A stretch of DNA of 64,000 bases from Marinihelvus fidelis. Its GTDB lineage: Bacteria; Pseudomonadota; Gammaproteobacteria; Xanthomonadales; SZUA-36. The DNA lies in assembly GCF_008725655.1 (NCBI RefSeq), contig NZ_VYXP01000013.1, positions 1-64,000 on the forward strand. The letters run 5' to 3'. Below, piece after piece: positions 37,329 through 45,297 of this stretch (its first letter is position 1; each line of letters opens with the position of its first letter). The translations under genes were made by a program, and so were the position numbers. The notes beneath the pieces are model-generated. The model searched no databases and was not told the DNA's origin. It was given only the letters and a program-made list of their open reading frames with translations.

Positions 37329-37807
37329 CCGATTAGCCGCCCGCAGGTCACCACGCCCAGCCAGGTCAGCAGCGACACCGCGCCGCTGACGCGCAGCACG
37401 GCGACATCACCAGACGCCGCGGCCTGGCCGGTTTTTGCGCGTTGCCAAGCGCCCAGGCGCTGCACCACCAGCACATTCACCAGCGCCACGCCGATCAGCG
37501 GGAACTTGGTGTAGAGGAACGGGTTGCCGTGGTACTCAGTGGTGTTGAACGACAGCATCATCACGCCGCTGATGGCAGCCAGCACGAAACCGATGACGGC
37601 CAGCGGCACGGTCGCGCGCACCAGCGGGGCGGTGCCGATCGAGCGCCAGGCGCCCATCAACCGCAGGTCCAGGATCAGCACCGACCCGAACAGGGTCGCG
37701 ATCCCCAGGATATGGGCCAGGTTCAGAAGTCCGTACGTCCAGATGCCCATGCCGCGCAGCACCTGCGCCAGCGCGGAGCCTTCCAGCCAGGCCATCCACT
37801 CGTACAT
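37319..37807 (-). CDS. DUF6644-like membrane protein
   Basis: A 162-residue protein with four to five membrane segments and conserved-looking polar residues in the segments (LAHILGIATLFGSVLILDLRLMG, with His near residue 32). The pattern resembles DUF6644/DUF2214 proteins, possibly cytochrome-like with membrane His residues, but no function is established. It follows the DUF6152-type exported protein by nine bases, and the pair is a recurrent one in proteobacteria. Confidence 0.65.
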   Translation of the reverse strand: MYEWMAWLEGSALAQVLRGMGIWTYGLLNLAHILGIATLFGSVLILDLRLMGAWRSIGTAPLVRATVPLAVIGFVLAAISGVMMLSFNTTEYHGNPFLYTKFPLIGVALVNVLVVQRLGAWQRAKTGQAAASGDVAVLRVSGAVSLLTWLGVVTCGRLIGYW

Positions 37808-37816
37808 GGCTTCGGC

Positions 37817-38200
37817 TTACTCCGGTGGGTAGACGTCGAACACCTGGTCGTCCCAGACCACGCGCCGGACCTTGGCCTCGAACAGGTCGGGGTCTTCGTT
37901 GCGTTCGCCGTAAACGGTGACGGTGGCGCCTTCCGGGATGATGTCCTCGCGCAGGCCGGCGCGGTGGGTGCGCGGCCCCGGCGCCAGGGTGATATCCCAT
38001 ACTTGGCCTTCGGCGTCGCGAATCTGCATGGTGCCGTGGGCGCCCGCGAGTTTGACCCCGGTGACCACGGTGCCCGTGACCTCGATATCACCGGCAGTGT
38101 TGCCGGACCAGCCGTGGTGGGCGAAGGCCGGCATGGTGGCCAGCACCAGGGTCAGCAGCATGGCGGCAAGGCCGGTGGCTGCGTTGCGTTTCAGTGACAT
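37817..38200 (-). CDS. DUF6152-like exported protein
   Basis: A 127-residue protein with a signal peptide ending MPAFA before HHGWS; the exposed HHGW at the mature N-terminus is typical of DUF6152 proteins and could bind a metal. The mature part is a small beta-rich OB-like domain (VTGTVVTGVKLAGAHGTMQI, GATVTVYGERNEDP). Paired with the downstream membrane protein. Role unknown; copper or heme handling is a guess from the N-terminal histidines only. Confidence 0.65.
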   Translation of the reverse strand: MSLKRNAATGLAAMLLTLVLATMPAFAHHGWSGNTAGDIEVTGTVVTGVKLAGAHGTMQIRDAEGQVWDITLAPGPRTHRAGLREDIIPEGATVTVYGERNEDPDLFEAKVRRVVWDDQVFDVYPPE

Positions 38201-38261
38201 GGCGGCGCTCCCGTTGTGTGGTGACCCGATGATATCAGGTCACCCGCCGGAAGCACGGTGG

Positions 38262-39074
38262 TCAGCTGCCGGTCACCTGCACGTGATCGAGCAGCCCTTC
38301 GAGCTCAAGGGCGATACGCTGGCGCTGGTATGCCAGGGTCGCACGGCACAGAATGGTCGCCGCGCCCAGCGCAACCAGCGCGGCGGGTATCGCCAGCCAT
38401 CCAGCCAGGCCATAGCCCAGCACCAGCGCCGGCATGCCCAGACCCATGCCCCAGCCCATCGCATGGCCATTGCGGACCTCGCTGATGTCCAGTGTCAGGG
38501 TGAGCAGTGAGGATCCGGGCCCGACCGGTGCCGCGACCAGTTCCAGGTGACCGAACTTCGCCAGCTCGTGACCGTGCCCGCTCATGTCCAGCGACCGTTC
38601 CAGCCGGCGTAACCAGCTCTTGTCCGCCGTCCACACCGCGTAGGACTTGCCCTTGCGGATGGGCCGGAGCTGCTCCTGGTCGCGCAAGCGGGCCTCGACA
38701 CGTTCTTTCAGCCGCAGCGGGTCGCCATCAATCACGCGCTTGACCCGCACCCATGGCGGACCGATGAGTTTTGAAAGCCACGGCATGAGGTCGCGTGACC
38801 TGGGCGTCAGCGCCTCCGCGCGGACTTCGGCAATGGCACGCCGCACATGCCGGGCGTCGAGCCCGACCTCACCCGCGATCGAGACGATCTCGTCTTCGCT
38901 CATTTTGCGGCCACTGGATTCGCCCGCCGCGTACTGCAGCGCACTGGCGCGCGCGACAATCTGTTCCAGCTGTTCGGCCGGCAGGTCGAACGGCGCTGAC
39001 TGCGTCGATGGATCGAGTTCTTCGTGCCCATCCACGGACTTCAGCCTGGGGCGTGCGTTGTTGTCTCCTGCCAC
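38262..39074 (-). CDS. Hypothetical membrane protein
   Basis: A 270-residue protein that I do not recognise as a named family. From GTG 39074 (with AAGGAG eight bases upstream) the first 115 residues are polar and helical, with SEDEIVSIAGEVGLDARHVRRAIAEV resembling a small helix-turn-helix or UBA-like element. A middle domain follows, then two hydrophobic segments near 205-250. The topology suggests a cytosolic sensor domain anchored by a C-terminal membrane hairpin. Confidence 0.6.
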   Translation of the reverse strand: MAGDNNARPRLKSVDGHEELDPSTQSAPFDLPAEQLEQIVARASALQYAAGESSGRKMSEDEIVSIAGEVGLDARHVRRAIAEVRAEALTPRSRDLMPWLSKLIGPPWVRVKRVIDGDPLRLKERVEARLRDQEQLRPIRKGKSYAVWTADKSWLRRLERSLDMSGHGHELAKFGHLELVAAPVGPGSSLLTLTLDISEVRNGHAMGWGMGLGMPALVLGYGLAGWLAIPAALVALGAATILCRATLAYQRQRIALELEGLLDHVQVTGS

Positions 39075-39215
39075 GGTGGTTGCTCCTTTGCGGTGAACGA
39101 TTCCAAAAGGTGATGCAAAAGCCGGGCCAATAATTAAGTCATTGAAATATACATGGAAAACATGGGTGTGCTGTGCTGTTCACCGCCAGGTGTGGCGAAA
39201 ACTGCGAGAAAGTGG

Positions 39216-39722
39216 CTAGTCGGTTTCCTTATCCGGGAAAAGCGGCTGGGATGGCGGGGGTTCGGGTCTTAAGGATTGCCTGAACTCGTATTCGCGCATC
39301 GAGCCGATCTCGATGGCGGGGTGGTCACATGCGCTCAACCAGAAGCGTGACGCCTCTTGACCGGGAAAAAACAGGTAGGTTTTGCCCTCTTCAACCGCGG
39401 CGCCACATCCGTAGGCCGAGCCGCCTGTAAACATCGGTGTGCCGGTCGGCCACTCGCCTTTTACAACGTGGGCGGTCGTCACTTCGATACGCTGGGCTTT
39501 CTTGCACTGATAGCCGCTCGTTCCGGTCTTGCAATCCATCTCCTGCCATTCGGACCGGGATACCGTGGCCTGAATGATCACATCGGCGCCGTTCCAGAGG
39601 TCCTGCGCGTCGACGGGTGCACACATGCAGGCCAGGACATCGGCCGACAAAGTGACTGAAAGACACACGATGGCCCGGAAGAACAGGCCAATGCGATGGC
39701 CGGGGCTTTGCCGGGTCAGCAC
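39216..39722 (-). CDS. Exported Cys-rich protein, possible TIMP/NTR-like fold
   Basis: A 168-residue protein with a signal peptide ending near ADVLA before CMCAP. The mature start Cys-Met-Cys, the ADVIIQATV strand, the V-x-x-V-KG pattern and at least six cysteines are reminiscent of the netrin/TIMP-like (OB) module, in which the N-terminal Cys is buried in a disulfide. The start is GTG 39722, five bases after the cupin stop, preceded by a strong AAGGAGG. Function unknown. Confidence 0.55.
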   Translation of the reverse strand: MLTRQSPGHRIGLFFRAIVCLSVTLSADVLACMCAPVDAQDLWNGADVIIQATVSRSEWQEMDCKTGTSGYQCKKAQRIEVTTAHVVKGEWPTGTPMFTGGSAYGCGAAVEEGKTYLFFPGQEASRFWLSACDHPAIEIGSMREYEFRQSLRPEPPPSQPLFPDKETD

Positions 39723-39727
39723 CAGGT

Positions 39728-40162
39728 CTATTCCTCCTTCTCCACCAGTTCCTCACCCACGGCGCCAGCATAGAACACCAGGATCTCGACCGGCTCGGGG
39801 TGCTCATTGATGCCCTGGTGCCAGGTGTGCACGGTCTCGGTAATGGTCTCGCCGGCCGACAGCTGCAGGGTTTCACCCGTGCGCGTGACCACCTTGAGTC
39901 GCCCGCTGAGCATGTAGCCGGCGTTGATCACCGGGTGCCGGTGCCAGGGCAGGATGGTGTTGCCGGGGATGGTGTACTTGAGAATGGTGATTTCCGGCGT
40001 GCCCTGGGGATAGCGCGGCAGGTCGACACCGTCCCAGCTGGTGGTTGTCCTGGCCAGTTCCTTAACCGTCACCGCCTTGGGGGCCTCGTCGCGCGCGATG
40101 GCCGGTGAGGCGACGCCCAGCACGAAGAGTGCCAGCAGGCCGGTACGTGTCGCGAGCATCAT
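39728..40162 (-). CDS. Exported cupin-domain protein
   Basis: A 144-residue protein with a signal peptide ([23 protein letters not shown]) and one cupin barrel: motif 1 [20 protein letters not shown] and motif 2 [19 protein letters not shown] supply the His residues for a metal. Likely periplasmic. It overlaps the sugE stop by four bases, so the two are cotranscribed, though their link is unclear. The specific ligand cannot be told from sequence. Confidence 0.78.
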   Translation of the reverse strand: MMLATRTGLLALFVLGVASPAIARDEAPKAVTVKELARTTTSWDGVDLPRYPQGTPEITILKYTIPGNTILPWHRHPVINAGYMLSGRLKVVTRTGETLQLSAGETITETVHTWHQGINEHPEPVEILVFYAGAVGEELVEKEE

Positions 40163-40479
40163 GACGGCGTCGACAGTTTCAGGCCGACGATGCCGGCAAT
40201 GATCAGCATGACGCTGGCCATGCGTGCCACGGTAGCCGGCTCCTTGAACAACACGATGCCCAGGATCACGGTGCCGACCGCGCCGACACCCACCCAGACA
40301 CTATAGGCCGTGCCAACCGGCAGTGATTTCATGGCCACCGCGAGCAGCCACACGCTGGCGGCCATGGAGGCCGCGGTGCCGATGCTCGGCCACAGACGGG
40401 TAAAGCCCTCGGTGTACTTCAGGCCGATGGCCCAGCCCACTTCCAGCAATCCGGCAAGAAAGAGAATTCCCCAGGCCAT
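40159..40479 (-). CDS. sugE: SMR transporter, SugE/Gdx type
   Basis: A 106-residue small multidrug resistance protein with four membrane segments and the essential Glu at residue 13 ([20 protein letters not shown]). The [11 protein letters not shown] and W-P-S segments mark the SugE/Gdx branch, whose known members export guanidinium by proton exchange. I looked for a guanidine riboswitch upstream; the 24-base gap to the neighbouring gene has no room for one, so induction by guanidine is not supported here. Confidence 0.88.
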   Translation of the reverse strand: MAWGILFLAGLLEVGWAIGLKYTEGFTRLWPSIGTAASMAASVWLLAVAMKSLPVGTAYSVWVGVGAVGTVILGIVLFKEPATVARMASVMLIIAGIVGLKLSTPS

Positions 40480-40503
40480 GTCGCCTCCAGTTGGGTGTCC
40501 GTT

Positions 40504-40932
40504 CTACGTTGGCGTTGACGTTTTCGACAGGCGGTCCGCGCGCCAGGCGCGCAGGTCCGGCTGCTCGCAGTACAAGTGCTCAATGTAGCCATTGCGCTCA
40601 AACCAGAATACCTCAAGGTCCCACAGGCAGAAGGAAAATCTTGAGGGATCTTCAATCCAGCCGTTCGGCGTTTGCACCGACACCGAGGTGAACAGTTCGT
40701 TGTCGTTGCCCCACCAGGCCAGCACCAGGTACGCGCAGGACGCCCCTTCGTGGAAGATGGCAAAGGCCGCCGTGGCCGGCCAGTCGATGTCACGCGCCGC
40801 CTTGATCTCTGACAGCCGTTCCCGGTAGGGCGCGGGGTCCACCGCGGCGCCGCTGGCGGAAATGGTGTACAGCTTGATGCCGTCTTCGTCACACCAGCCC
40901 GGTGCGCTTTCAATGGCCCTTGGGTGGAACAT
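40504..40932 (-). CDS. Hypothetical protein
   Basis: A 142-residue soluble protein without signal or membrane segments and with no family I recognise. It is rich in Trp (eight or so) and acidic residues, with the pattern FCLWDLEVFWFERNGYIEHLYC near the centre. ATG 40932 starts the frame; the gene lies 24 bases ahead of sugE and may share its transcript. Codon use matches the neighbours. Confidence 0.6.
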   Translation of the reverse strand: MFHPRAIESAPGWCDEDGIKLYTISASGAAVDPAPYRERLSEIKAARDIDWPATAAFAIFHEGASCAYLVLAWWGNDNELFTSVSVQTPNGWIEDPSRFSFCLWDLEVFWFERNGYIEHLYCEQPDLRAWRADRLSKTSTPT

Positions 40933-41000
40933 CGGTGTTCAGCCTATCAGCGTTGGAACGGCCCACATTGCCACAGCTGTCGGGAAATGTATCGCCTTGT

Positions 41001-41210
41001 TCAGCGCAGGCAGAAGATGTCCTCGACGCGGGTGTCGAGGGCCCGCGCCAGTTTCAGGGCCAGGATGGTGGAGGGAACGAAGACGCCGTTTTCCACGGTG
41101 TTAATGGTCTTGCGGCTGACGCCGATGGCCTCTGCCAGCTCTGCCTGGGTCATGCCCGCGGCAGAGCGCAGTGCTTTCAGTGTGTTATCCAGTTCGGGGT
41201 GCTCAGGCAT
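41001..41210 (-). CDS. XRE-family regulator, short form
   Basis: A 69-residue single-domain helix-turn-helix protein: LKALRSAAGMTQAELAEAIGVSRKTINTVENG is the complete HTH, followed by a short VEDIFCLR end. ATG 41210 overlaps the stop of the upstream membrane gene by eight bases. Such pairs (membrane protein plus tiny XRE) are common. Two matching TGTAAC-N6-GTTACA dyads in the promoter of the pair are the probable binding sites, giving negative autoregulation. Confidence 0.85.
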   Translation of the reverse strand: MPEHPELDNTLKALRSAAGMTQAELAEAIGVSRKTINTVENGVFVPSTILALKLARALDTRVEDIFCLR

Positions 41211-41646
41211 TGACCCGCTCCAGGATGGCGAAGGCATAGAGCGGGACGGCCACGCCGGCCATCAGTACCAGCTGGGCGATATCGCCGCCGCTGAGCGGCC
41301 AGTACAGGTTGGCCGCGAACAGGGCACCGGCGGCCACCAGCATGGCCCAGTAGCCGGCGCTGAAGGCCCGGGCGCGGTTGGCCTGGACCAGTTCGTCTTC
41401 CAGCGCGGCGCGGTCCTGCGCCGAGGCCCTGCGCACCAGGTAGCGGCTTTTCGACAGCAGGAATACCAGCCCGGCGGCCCAGACCAGCAGGCCGGCCAGT
41501 GACACCGCCCGTGCGACCGGGCTGGCGCCATCGGCCAGGCGCGCGAACAGGTCCATGGACGGTATCTGCCAGACCAGGAAGCTGGAAGCCATAATCATTA
41601 ACAGGACCCGGCGGCGCCGGGATTGTCGTTCGACGTCATTACTCAT
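41203..41646 (-). CDS. Membrane protein paired with XRE regulator
   Basis: A 147-residue inner-membrane protein with four hydrophobic segments and a basic start (MSNDVERQSRRRRVLLMIM). No named family recognised; the arrangement of membrane protein followed by an overlapping short XRE gene recurs in proteobacteria and may be a membrane-tethered control module. ATG 41646 follows GGAG by seven bases. It is driven by the twin-operator promoter at 41661-41714. Confidence 0.7.
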   Translation of the reverse strand: MSNDVERQSRRRRVLLMIMASSFLVWQIPSMDLFARLADGASPVARAVSLAGLLVWAAGLVFLLSKSRYLVRRASAQDRAALEDELVQANRARAFSAGYWAMLVAAGALFAANLYWPLSGGDIAQLVLMAGVAVPLYAFAILERVNA

Positions 41647-41660
41647 AGTAGTGCTCCGTT

Positions 41661-41714
41661 ATGTAACTTACGGGTTACATTATGTCGAGCCATGAGTGTA
41701 ACGTCAAGGTTACA
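41661..41714 (-). promoter_or_regulatory. Sigma-70 promoter bracketed by two identical dyads
   Basis: Dyad 1 (41661-41680) is ATGTAAC-N6-GTTACAT; dyad 2 (41697-41714) is TGTAAC-N6-GTTACA, with centres 35 bases apart. On the minus strand, TTGACG (41707-41702) and CATAAT (41684-41679) are separated by exactly 17 bases. Dyad 2 covers the -35 box and dyad 1 touches the -10 box and extends downstream over the likely start, so a bound XRE dimer at either would block transcription of the membrane/XRE pair. Confidence 0.8.
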
Positions 41715-42213
41715 TATCGAACGCGACGTGATAACTGACCGTGGCCGTCGGGACCGTGGCCGAGAATCTGATCGCTTGGAAGTATTCAGCGGGTACACCG
41801 GGCAGGACCAGGCTGTCGATGGGGCGGAACCCAAACCGCCCGTAGTAATCCGGATCGCCCAGCAGCACGCACCCGGCGGCACCGGTTTCACGCAGGTTTT
41901 GAAGCGCCGCCCTGACCAGTGCGCTACCCACGCCGTTTCGTTGTTGCGCGGGCAGCACCGACACGGGTCCGAGTCCATACCAGCCGTCAGTGCCGTCGGA
42001 CAGGCTGACGGGTGACAGGGCGATGTGGCCAAAGAGCTGCGATTCTGACGCGTGATCGGCCACGGCAACCAGGGAGACCGTCAGCGCACCGGCCTGGCGC
42101 AGGGCGTCAACGATTTTGGATTCCGTACCCGAACTGTGCACCGCGGTGGCGAAGGCCTGGTCTGTGATCGAGCGGATCGCGTCCTCATCGCCCGGTTGTT
42201 CCGCCCTGATCAC
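41710..42213 (-). CDS. GNAT N-acetyltransferase (YhbS-like)
   Basis: A 167-residue acetyltransferase of the GNAT fold. The acetyl-CoA loop is QQRNGVGSALVRAAL near residue 90, preceded by the LGPVSVLP strand, and the GDPDYYGRFGF motif near 118 is typical of YhbS-type proteins. The substrate is unknown. GTG 42213 overlaps the stop of the upstream membrane gene by four bases; its own 3' end runs into the operator-bearing promoter of the next unit. Confidence 0.85.
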   Translation of the reverse strand: MIRAEQPGDEDAIRSITDQAFATAVHSSGTESKIVDALRQAGALTVSLVAVADHASESQLFGHIALSPVSLSDGTDGWYGLGPVSVLPAQQRNGVGSALVRAALQNLRETGAAGCVLLGDPDYYGRFGFRPIDSLVLPGVPAEYFQAIRFSATVPTATVSYHVAFDM

Positions 42214-42641
42214 AGTGCGGCAACGTGCCTTCTATTACCGGCCACCAGTCGTGCCGCAAGCCACGCCATCGGCAGGTAGGCGACCACCAGGTCCAGCGTC
42301 ATGAACCACGGCGGCGCGGGCAACATCATCGCATTGGTGATGCCGCCGAGCAGGAAGAACACGCCGATGATCATCGCCACCAGGTAACGGCGCGTTTCGG
42401 CGATCAGGACCGCGACCAGGGCTCCGACGAAGGTGCCCAGGGCATGGGCCAGGAACGGAAAGACAAAGTGGCGCGGCTCGAACAGGTGCATCGAGGCCTT
42501 CAAGCCATCGACAGTAGTGACATCTGCGCCGGCCGGCGGCGGGATGATATTGCCGCTGAGCGTGACCAGGCCCATGTTGACCGCGCTGCCGACCAGCAGG
42601 CCAGCGACCACGGCGAGGATGTTGCGTACGGTGGTGTTCAT
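42210..42641 (-). CDS. Hypothetical four-segment membrane protein
   Basis: A 143-residue membrane protein with four hydrophobic segments and a His/Pro-containing loop (LFEPRHFVFPFLAHALGTF). Unrecognised, though the pattern occurs in many gammaproteobacteria as a hypothetical protein. It sits in a tight run with the YdeI-like gene upstream (overlap four bases) and the GNAT gene downstream. Confidence 0.65.
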   Translation of the reverse strand: MNTTVRNILAVVAGLLVGSAVNMGLVTLSGNIIPPPAGADVTTVDGLKASMHLFEPRHFVFPFLAHALGTFVGALVAVLIAETRRYLVAMIIGVFFLLGGITNAMMLPAPPWFMTLDLVVAYLPMAWLAARLVAGNRRHVAAL

Positions 42642-43213
42642 GGTTTGTTCTCCCGTGTGGCGGGTTCTGCTGCCCGCGGTGCTGACAGGGCCTTGCTGTA
42701 AAAACCCGATGGATCGAAGCAGCAGACCCGGCGCTTGCCTTCGGCCAGCATGTCGCAGGCGTCGTGGATCCGTTTTGTCTGCGTCCGGGCCTGTTTCGCG
42801 GAAGTGATCCAGTGAACCCAGTCGACCCGGGCGATATTCGTGGTTTCGGCCCAGGTGGCGGCGGCGTCCGGGCGGGTCTCCAGTGCCTCGCGGAAATCTT
42901 CCGGGATGGCCGGGTCAGGTTCGTTTTCAACCGGCTCAATCGTGATGGAAACGCGGTCGCCGGGCCTGGCGTTGGCGGCTTCGGCCAGCGAGGGGACTAC
43001 GCGCATCCAGTGGCTCTTTCTACCATCTGGTTCCAGCAGGGTCTCGAATGGTGCGCCGTTCAGCAGACCCCTGGCCGTGGTGCGACCTCGCCGGGGCAAC
43101 TGGTCGCTGGCTGGTTTTGGCAGCACCAGGAAGAACCATGGTGGGTCTTCACCGGGGTCTGCGGGTACCTGGAGGGTGGTTTTGAAGCGGGTGGGTTTGT
43201 CGGGTCGTGTCAT
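42638..43213 (-). CDS. YdeI/OmpD-associated family protein (DUF1905 plus OmdA)
   Basis: A 191-residue protein with an N-terminal DUF1905 beta-barrel (about residues 8-95, RGRTTARGLLNGAPFETLLEP) and a C-terminal OmdA-type helical region (IPEDFREALETRPDAAATWA and WVHWITSAKQARTQTKRI). Proteins of this type are linked to bacteriocin protection or cationic peptide resistance in some bacteria; that role is unproven here. Confidence 0.75.
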   Translation of the reverse strand: MTRPDKPTRFKTTLQVPADPGEDPPWFFLVLPKPASDQLPRRGRTTARGLLNGAPFETLLEPDGRKSHWMRVVPSLAEAANARPGDRVSITIEPVENEPDPAIPEDFREALETRPDAAATWAETTNIARVDWVHWITSAKQARTQTKRIHDACDMLAEGKRRVCCFDPSGFYSKALSAPRAAEPATRENKP

Positions 43214-43386
43214 ATTAAGTAACAGGTTGCGTGTTAACTCGTCGTTGCCAGGTGGCCTTTGCGTTGGACCCGTTGCCGCTTGATCATACGCTTACAGGGA
43301 AAAATGTTCATGAAGTGGCATCGGGCTTCATGATCTGGTTGAATTCCGCTCGAACTCGGAACCCTAGGCACAAGGAGTGCGTGATC

Positions 43387-43953
43387 GTGCGGGATAGTGA
43401 CACCCAGGAACCCATTGCATTGAACCGATGGCGCGGCGCATTTGTCTGCCGGGTGATCGGTATTCCCGCGTTGCTCGCGGGCGCGTGGGTGCTCTGGTTA
43501 ATGGCCCAGGGCGATGTCCGCCCATCCGCCATCAACCTGGTGCAGTTTTCCGTGGTGTTCTTGCTGGGCCTGTTCCTGGTCATGCTGCACCGGCGAGTCG
43601 ATATCAGCGCGCTTGGCGTGACGATCCGGACACGATGGTTGTTCTGGACACGCCGCCGGGTCATACCGGCGGAGCGGGTTCGGCGTCTTGAAGTCAGCGC
43701 CAGCGGTGAATTGCACAGTGGCCAGGTCGGCGCGGACAGCGGTGGGAATTCGTCGCGGAACTACTACGACATGACCCTGTATGACACGCATGGTGTTGCG
43801 CTTTGCAACCTGAATCCGCAGGTGCTGTTCGCGCGTCCCGACCAGATTGCTGACTGCACCCGGCTGGCCCGCGAGGTGGTACGGGTCCTGGGCTGTGACC
43901 TGGTCCTTGGCGAGCCAGTGCAGAATGACCTGCCTGGCAACGGAGTGTTATGA
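43387..43953 (+). CDS. Membrane protein with PH-like domain
   Basis: A 188-residue protein: two hydrophobic segments (FVCRVIGIPALLAGAWVLWL and NLVQFSVVFLLGLFLVML) followed by a small beta domain with DISALGVTIRTRWLFWTRRRVIPAERV, a bacterial-PH-like beginning. GTG 43387 lies nine bases after AAGGAG (43372-43377) and is preferred; GTG 43381 is too near that site, and the longer frame from 43231 overlaps the divergent gene's leader. The SDR gene follows with only one base between. Confidence 0.55.
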   Translation: MRDSDTQEPIALNRWRGAFVCRVIGIPALLAGAWVLWLMAQGDVRPSAINLVQFSVVFLLGLFLVMLHRRVDISALGVTIRTRWLFWTRRRVIPAERVRRLEVSASGELHSGQVGADSGGNSSRNYYDMTLYDTHGVALCNLNPQVLFARPDQIADCTRLAREVVRVLGCDLVLGEPVQNDLPGNGVL

Positions 43954-43954
43954 G

Positions 43955-44779
43955 ATGAAAAAGACCCTGTTGATCACCGGCGCAACCGATGGCATTGGCC
44001 TGGAAACCGCGCGCCACCTGGCATCTGAAGGCCATCGGTTGATTCTCCACGGGCGCAGCCCGGACAAGCTCGAGCGCGTGCTGGCTTCGCTACGCGACGG
44101 CGATGTGCGCGGCGAGATCGCCGACCTGTCTGAGCCGGTGCAGGTGCGCGAATTGGCCGCGCGGCTTGTGGCAGAAGGGCAGGTAATTGATGCGCTGGTG
44201 AACAATGCCGGTGTGCTGGCCATGTCCAACCCCGCGACGTCCAGTGGGGTTGATGCCCGGCTGATGGTCAACACGGTTGCGCCCTGGATCCTGCTGCATG
44301 GACTGTTGCCGGTGCTGGCGCCGGACGCGCGGGTGGTCAACGTGGCCTCGGCCGGCCAGCAGCCGGTCGACCTGGCGGCCTTTCGCGGCGAGCGGCAGTT
44401 TGACGAGGACTACACCGCCTACGCGCAGAGCAAGCTGGCGCTGACCATGTGGTCGATGGAACTGGGGCGCCGCTGGTCTTCCCCCAAGCCGGCTATCGTG
44501 GCGATGAATCCGGGCTCGCTGCTGGCGACCAAGATGGTCAAAGAGGCCTTCGACCGGGATGGCCGTGACGTCGGCATTGGCGTCCGCGGCCTGTCGATGC
44601 TGGCGGTCGGCCCCGAGCCCTTGCGGCGCGGCGGCTATTTCGACAGCGACAAGGGTGCCGGCGAGTACGGCGACCCGCATCCGGACGCGCTCGACCCGGC
44701 CAGGTGCCAGGCGCTGATCAGGGTGCTGGAAGAAATGACGGAAACGACGGGGTCAGAGTGGGGTCAGAGTCGACTCTGA
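43955..44779 (+). CDS. Short-chain dehydrogenase/reductase
   Basis: A 274-residue Rossmann-fold oxidoreductase. The cofactor loop TGATDGIG is at residues 8-15, NNAG near 83, and the catalytic YAQSK (Tyr and Lys) near 153-157. Arg in the loop region LHGRSPDKL favours NADP(H). The substrate is unknown. ATG 43955 begins one base after the preceding stop. The last codons, from GSEWGQSRL, and the stop lie inside a repeat palindrome, so the ending is a recent-looking addition to an otherwise normal SDR. Confidence 0.88.
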   Translation: MKKTLLITGATDGIGLETARHLASEGHRLILHGRSPDKLERVLASLRDGDVRGEIADLSEPVQVRELAARLVAEGQVIDALVNNAGVLAMSNPATSSGVDARLMVNTVAPWILLHGLLPVLAPDARVVNVASAGQQPVDLAAFRGERQFDEDYTAYAQSKLALTMWSMELGRRWSSPKPAIVAMNPGSLLATKMVKEAFDRDGRDVGIGVRGLSMLAVGPEPLRRGGYFDSDKGAGEYGDPHPDALDPARCQALIRVLEEMTETTGSEWGQSRL

Positions 44780-44794
44780 CCCCACTCTGACCCC
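44749..44794. terminator. 46-bp perfect GGGGTCAGAGT-type palindrome
   Basis: Two GGGGTCAGAGT units and their exact mirror meet at a GTCGAC centre with no loop. The element covers the last ten codons of the SDR gene and its TGA, and stands between convergent SDR and DUF2165-like genes. A bidirectional terminator role is likely. Confidence 0.8.
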
Positions 44795-44801
44795 ATGCTC
44801 G

Positions 44802-45290
44802 CTAACGGTCCGGACTGTTGACGAACAGCAGCACCAGCGCGCTAACGGCACCGTAGATAAACGCGCCTTCGAACGAGCCGGTACCCACCGGCGTCTGCCA
44901 CATCTGGAACAGCGCGCCGCCGACCACCACGAAGCCGCCGAACCAGGTCACCATTGCCGTCCCAGCCCCCAGGATCGCGAACGTCTTGGCGCCGTTAAAC
45001 GTCGAGGCGTCGGCCTTGCGTGCCTTCCACAGGTCCCAGGCGCCTTTAAGCGACAGCGCGCCAACCAGGAACTCGAAGGTCACGATGGTCAGCAGCGCCA
45101 GCGTGACCAGCGCCGGTGAAGTGATCGGTGGAAAAATGTGGTTGCTATAAACCTCATGTCCGGTCTGGCCCAAGACGTAGCCGATCGCGCCGATGGCGGT
45201 GTCCCAGTTGGCCAGGTTGCCGGCGACGTACAGCCAGCCCTGAAGGCCGACGAAAACGACCAGGATGATTTTGAGTATGCGTATGCTCAT
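44802..45290 (-). CDS. DUF2165-like small membrane protein
   Basis: A 162-residue protein with four membrane segments and the typical DUF2165 pattern of a periplasmic loop after segment 1 (GNLANWDTAIGAIGYVLGQT) and W-F-GGF near 120. ATG 45290 fits the family start; the longer frame is antiphase. It lies seven bases after the lipoprotein gene, so the two are cotranscribed. Function unknown. Confidence 0.8.
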   Translation of the reverse strand: MSIRILKIILVVFVGLQGWLYVAGNLANWDTAIGAIGYVLGQTGHEVYSNHIFPPITSPALVTLALLTIVTFEFLVGALSLKGAWDLWKARKADASTFNGAKTFAILGAGTAMVTWFGGFVVVGGALFQMWQTPVGTGSFEGAFIYGAVSALVLLFVNSPDR

Positions 45291-45297
45291 GGTTTTC

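Noticed and set aside
40480-40503. Guanidine riboswitch ahead of the SugE-type gene
   Set aside because: Only 24 bases separate it from the upstream gene, and no paired ACGR hairpins are visible.
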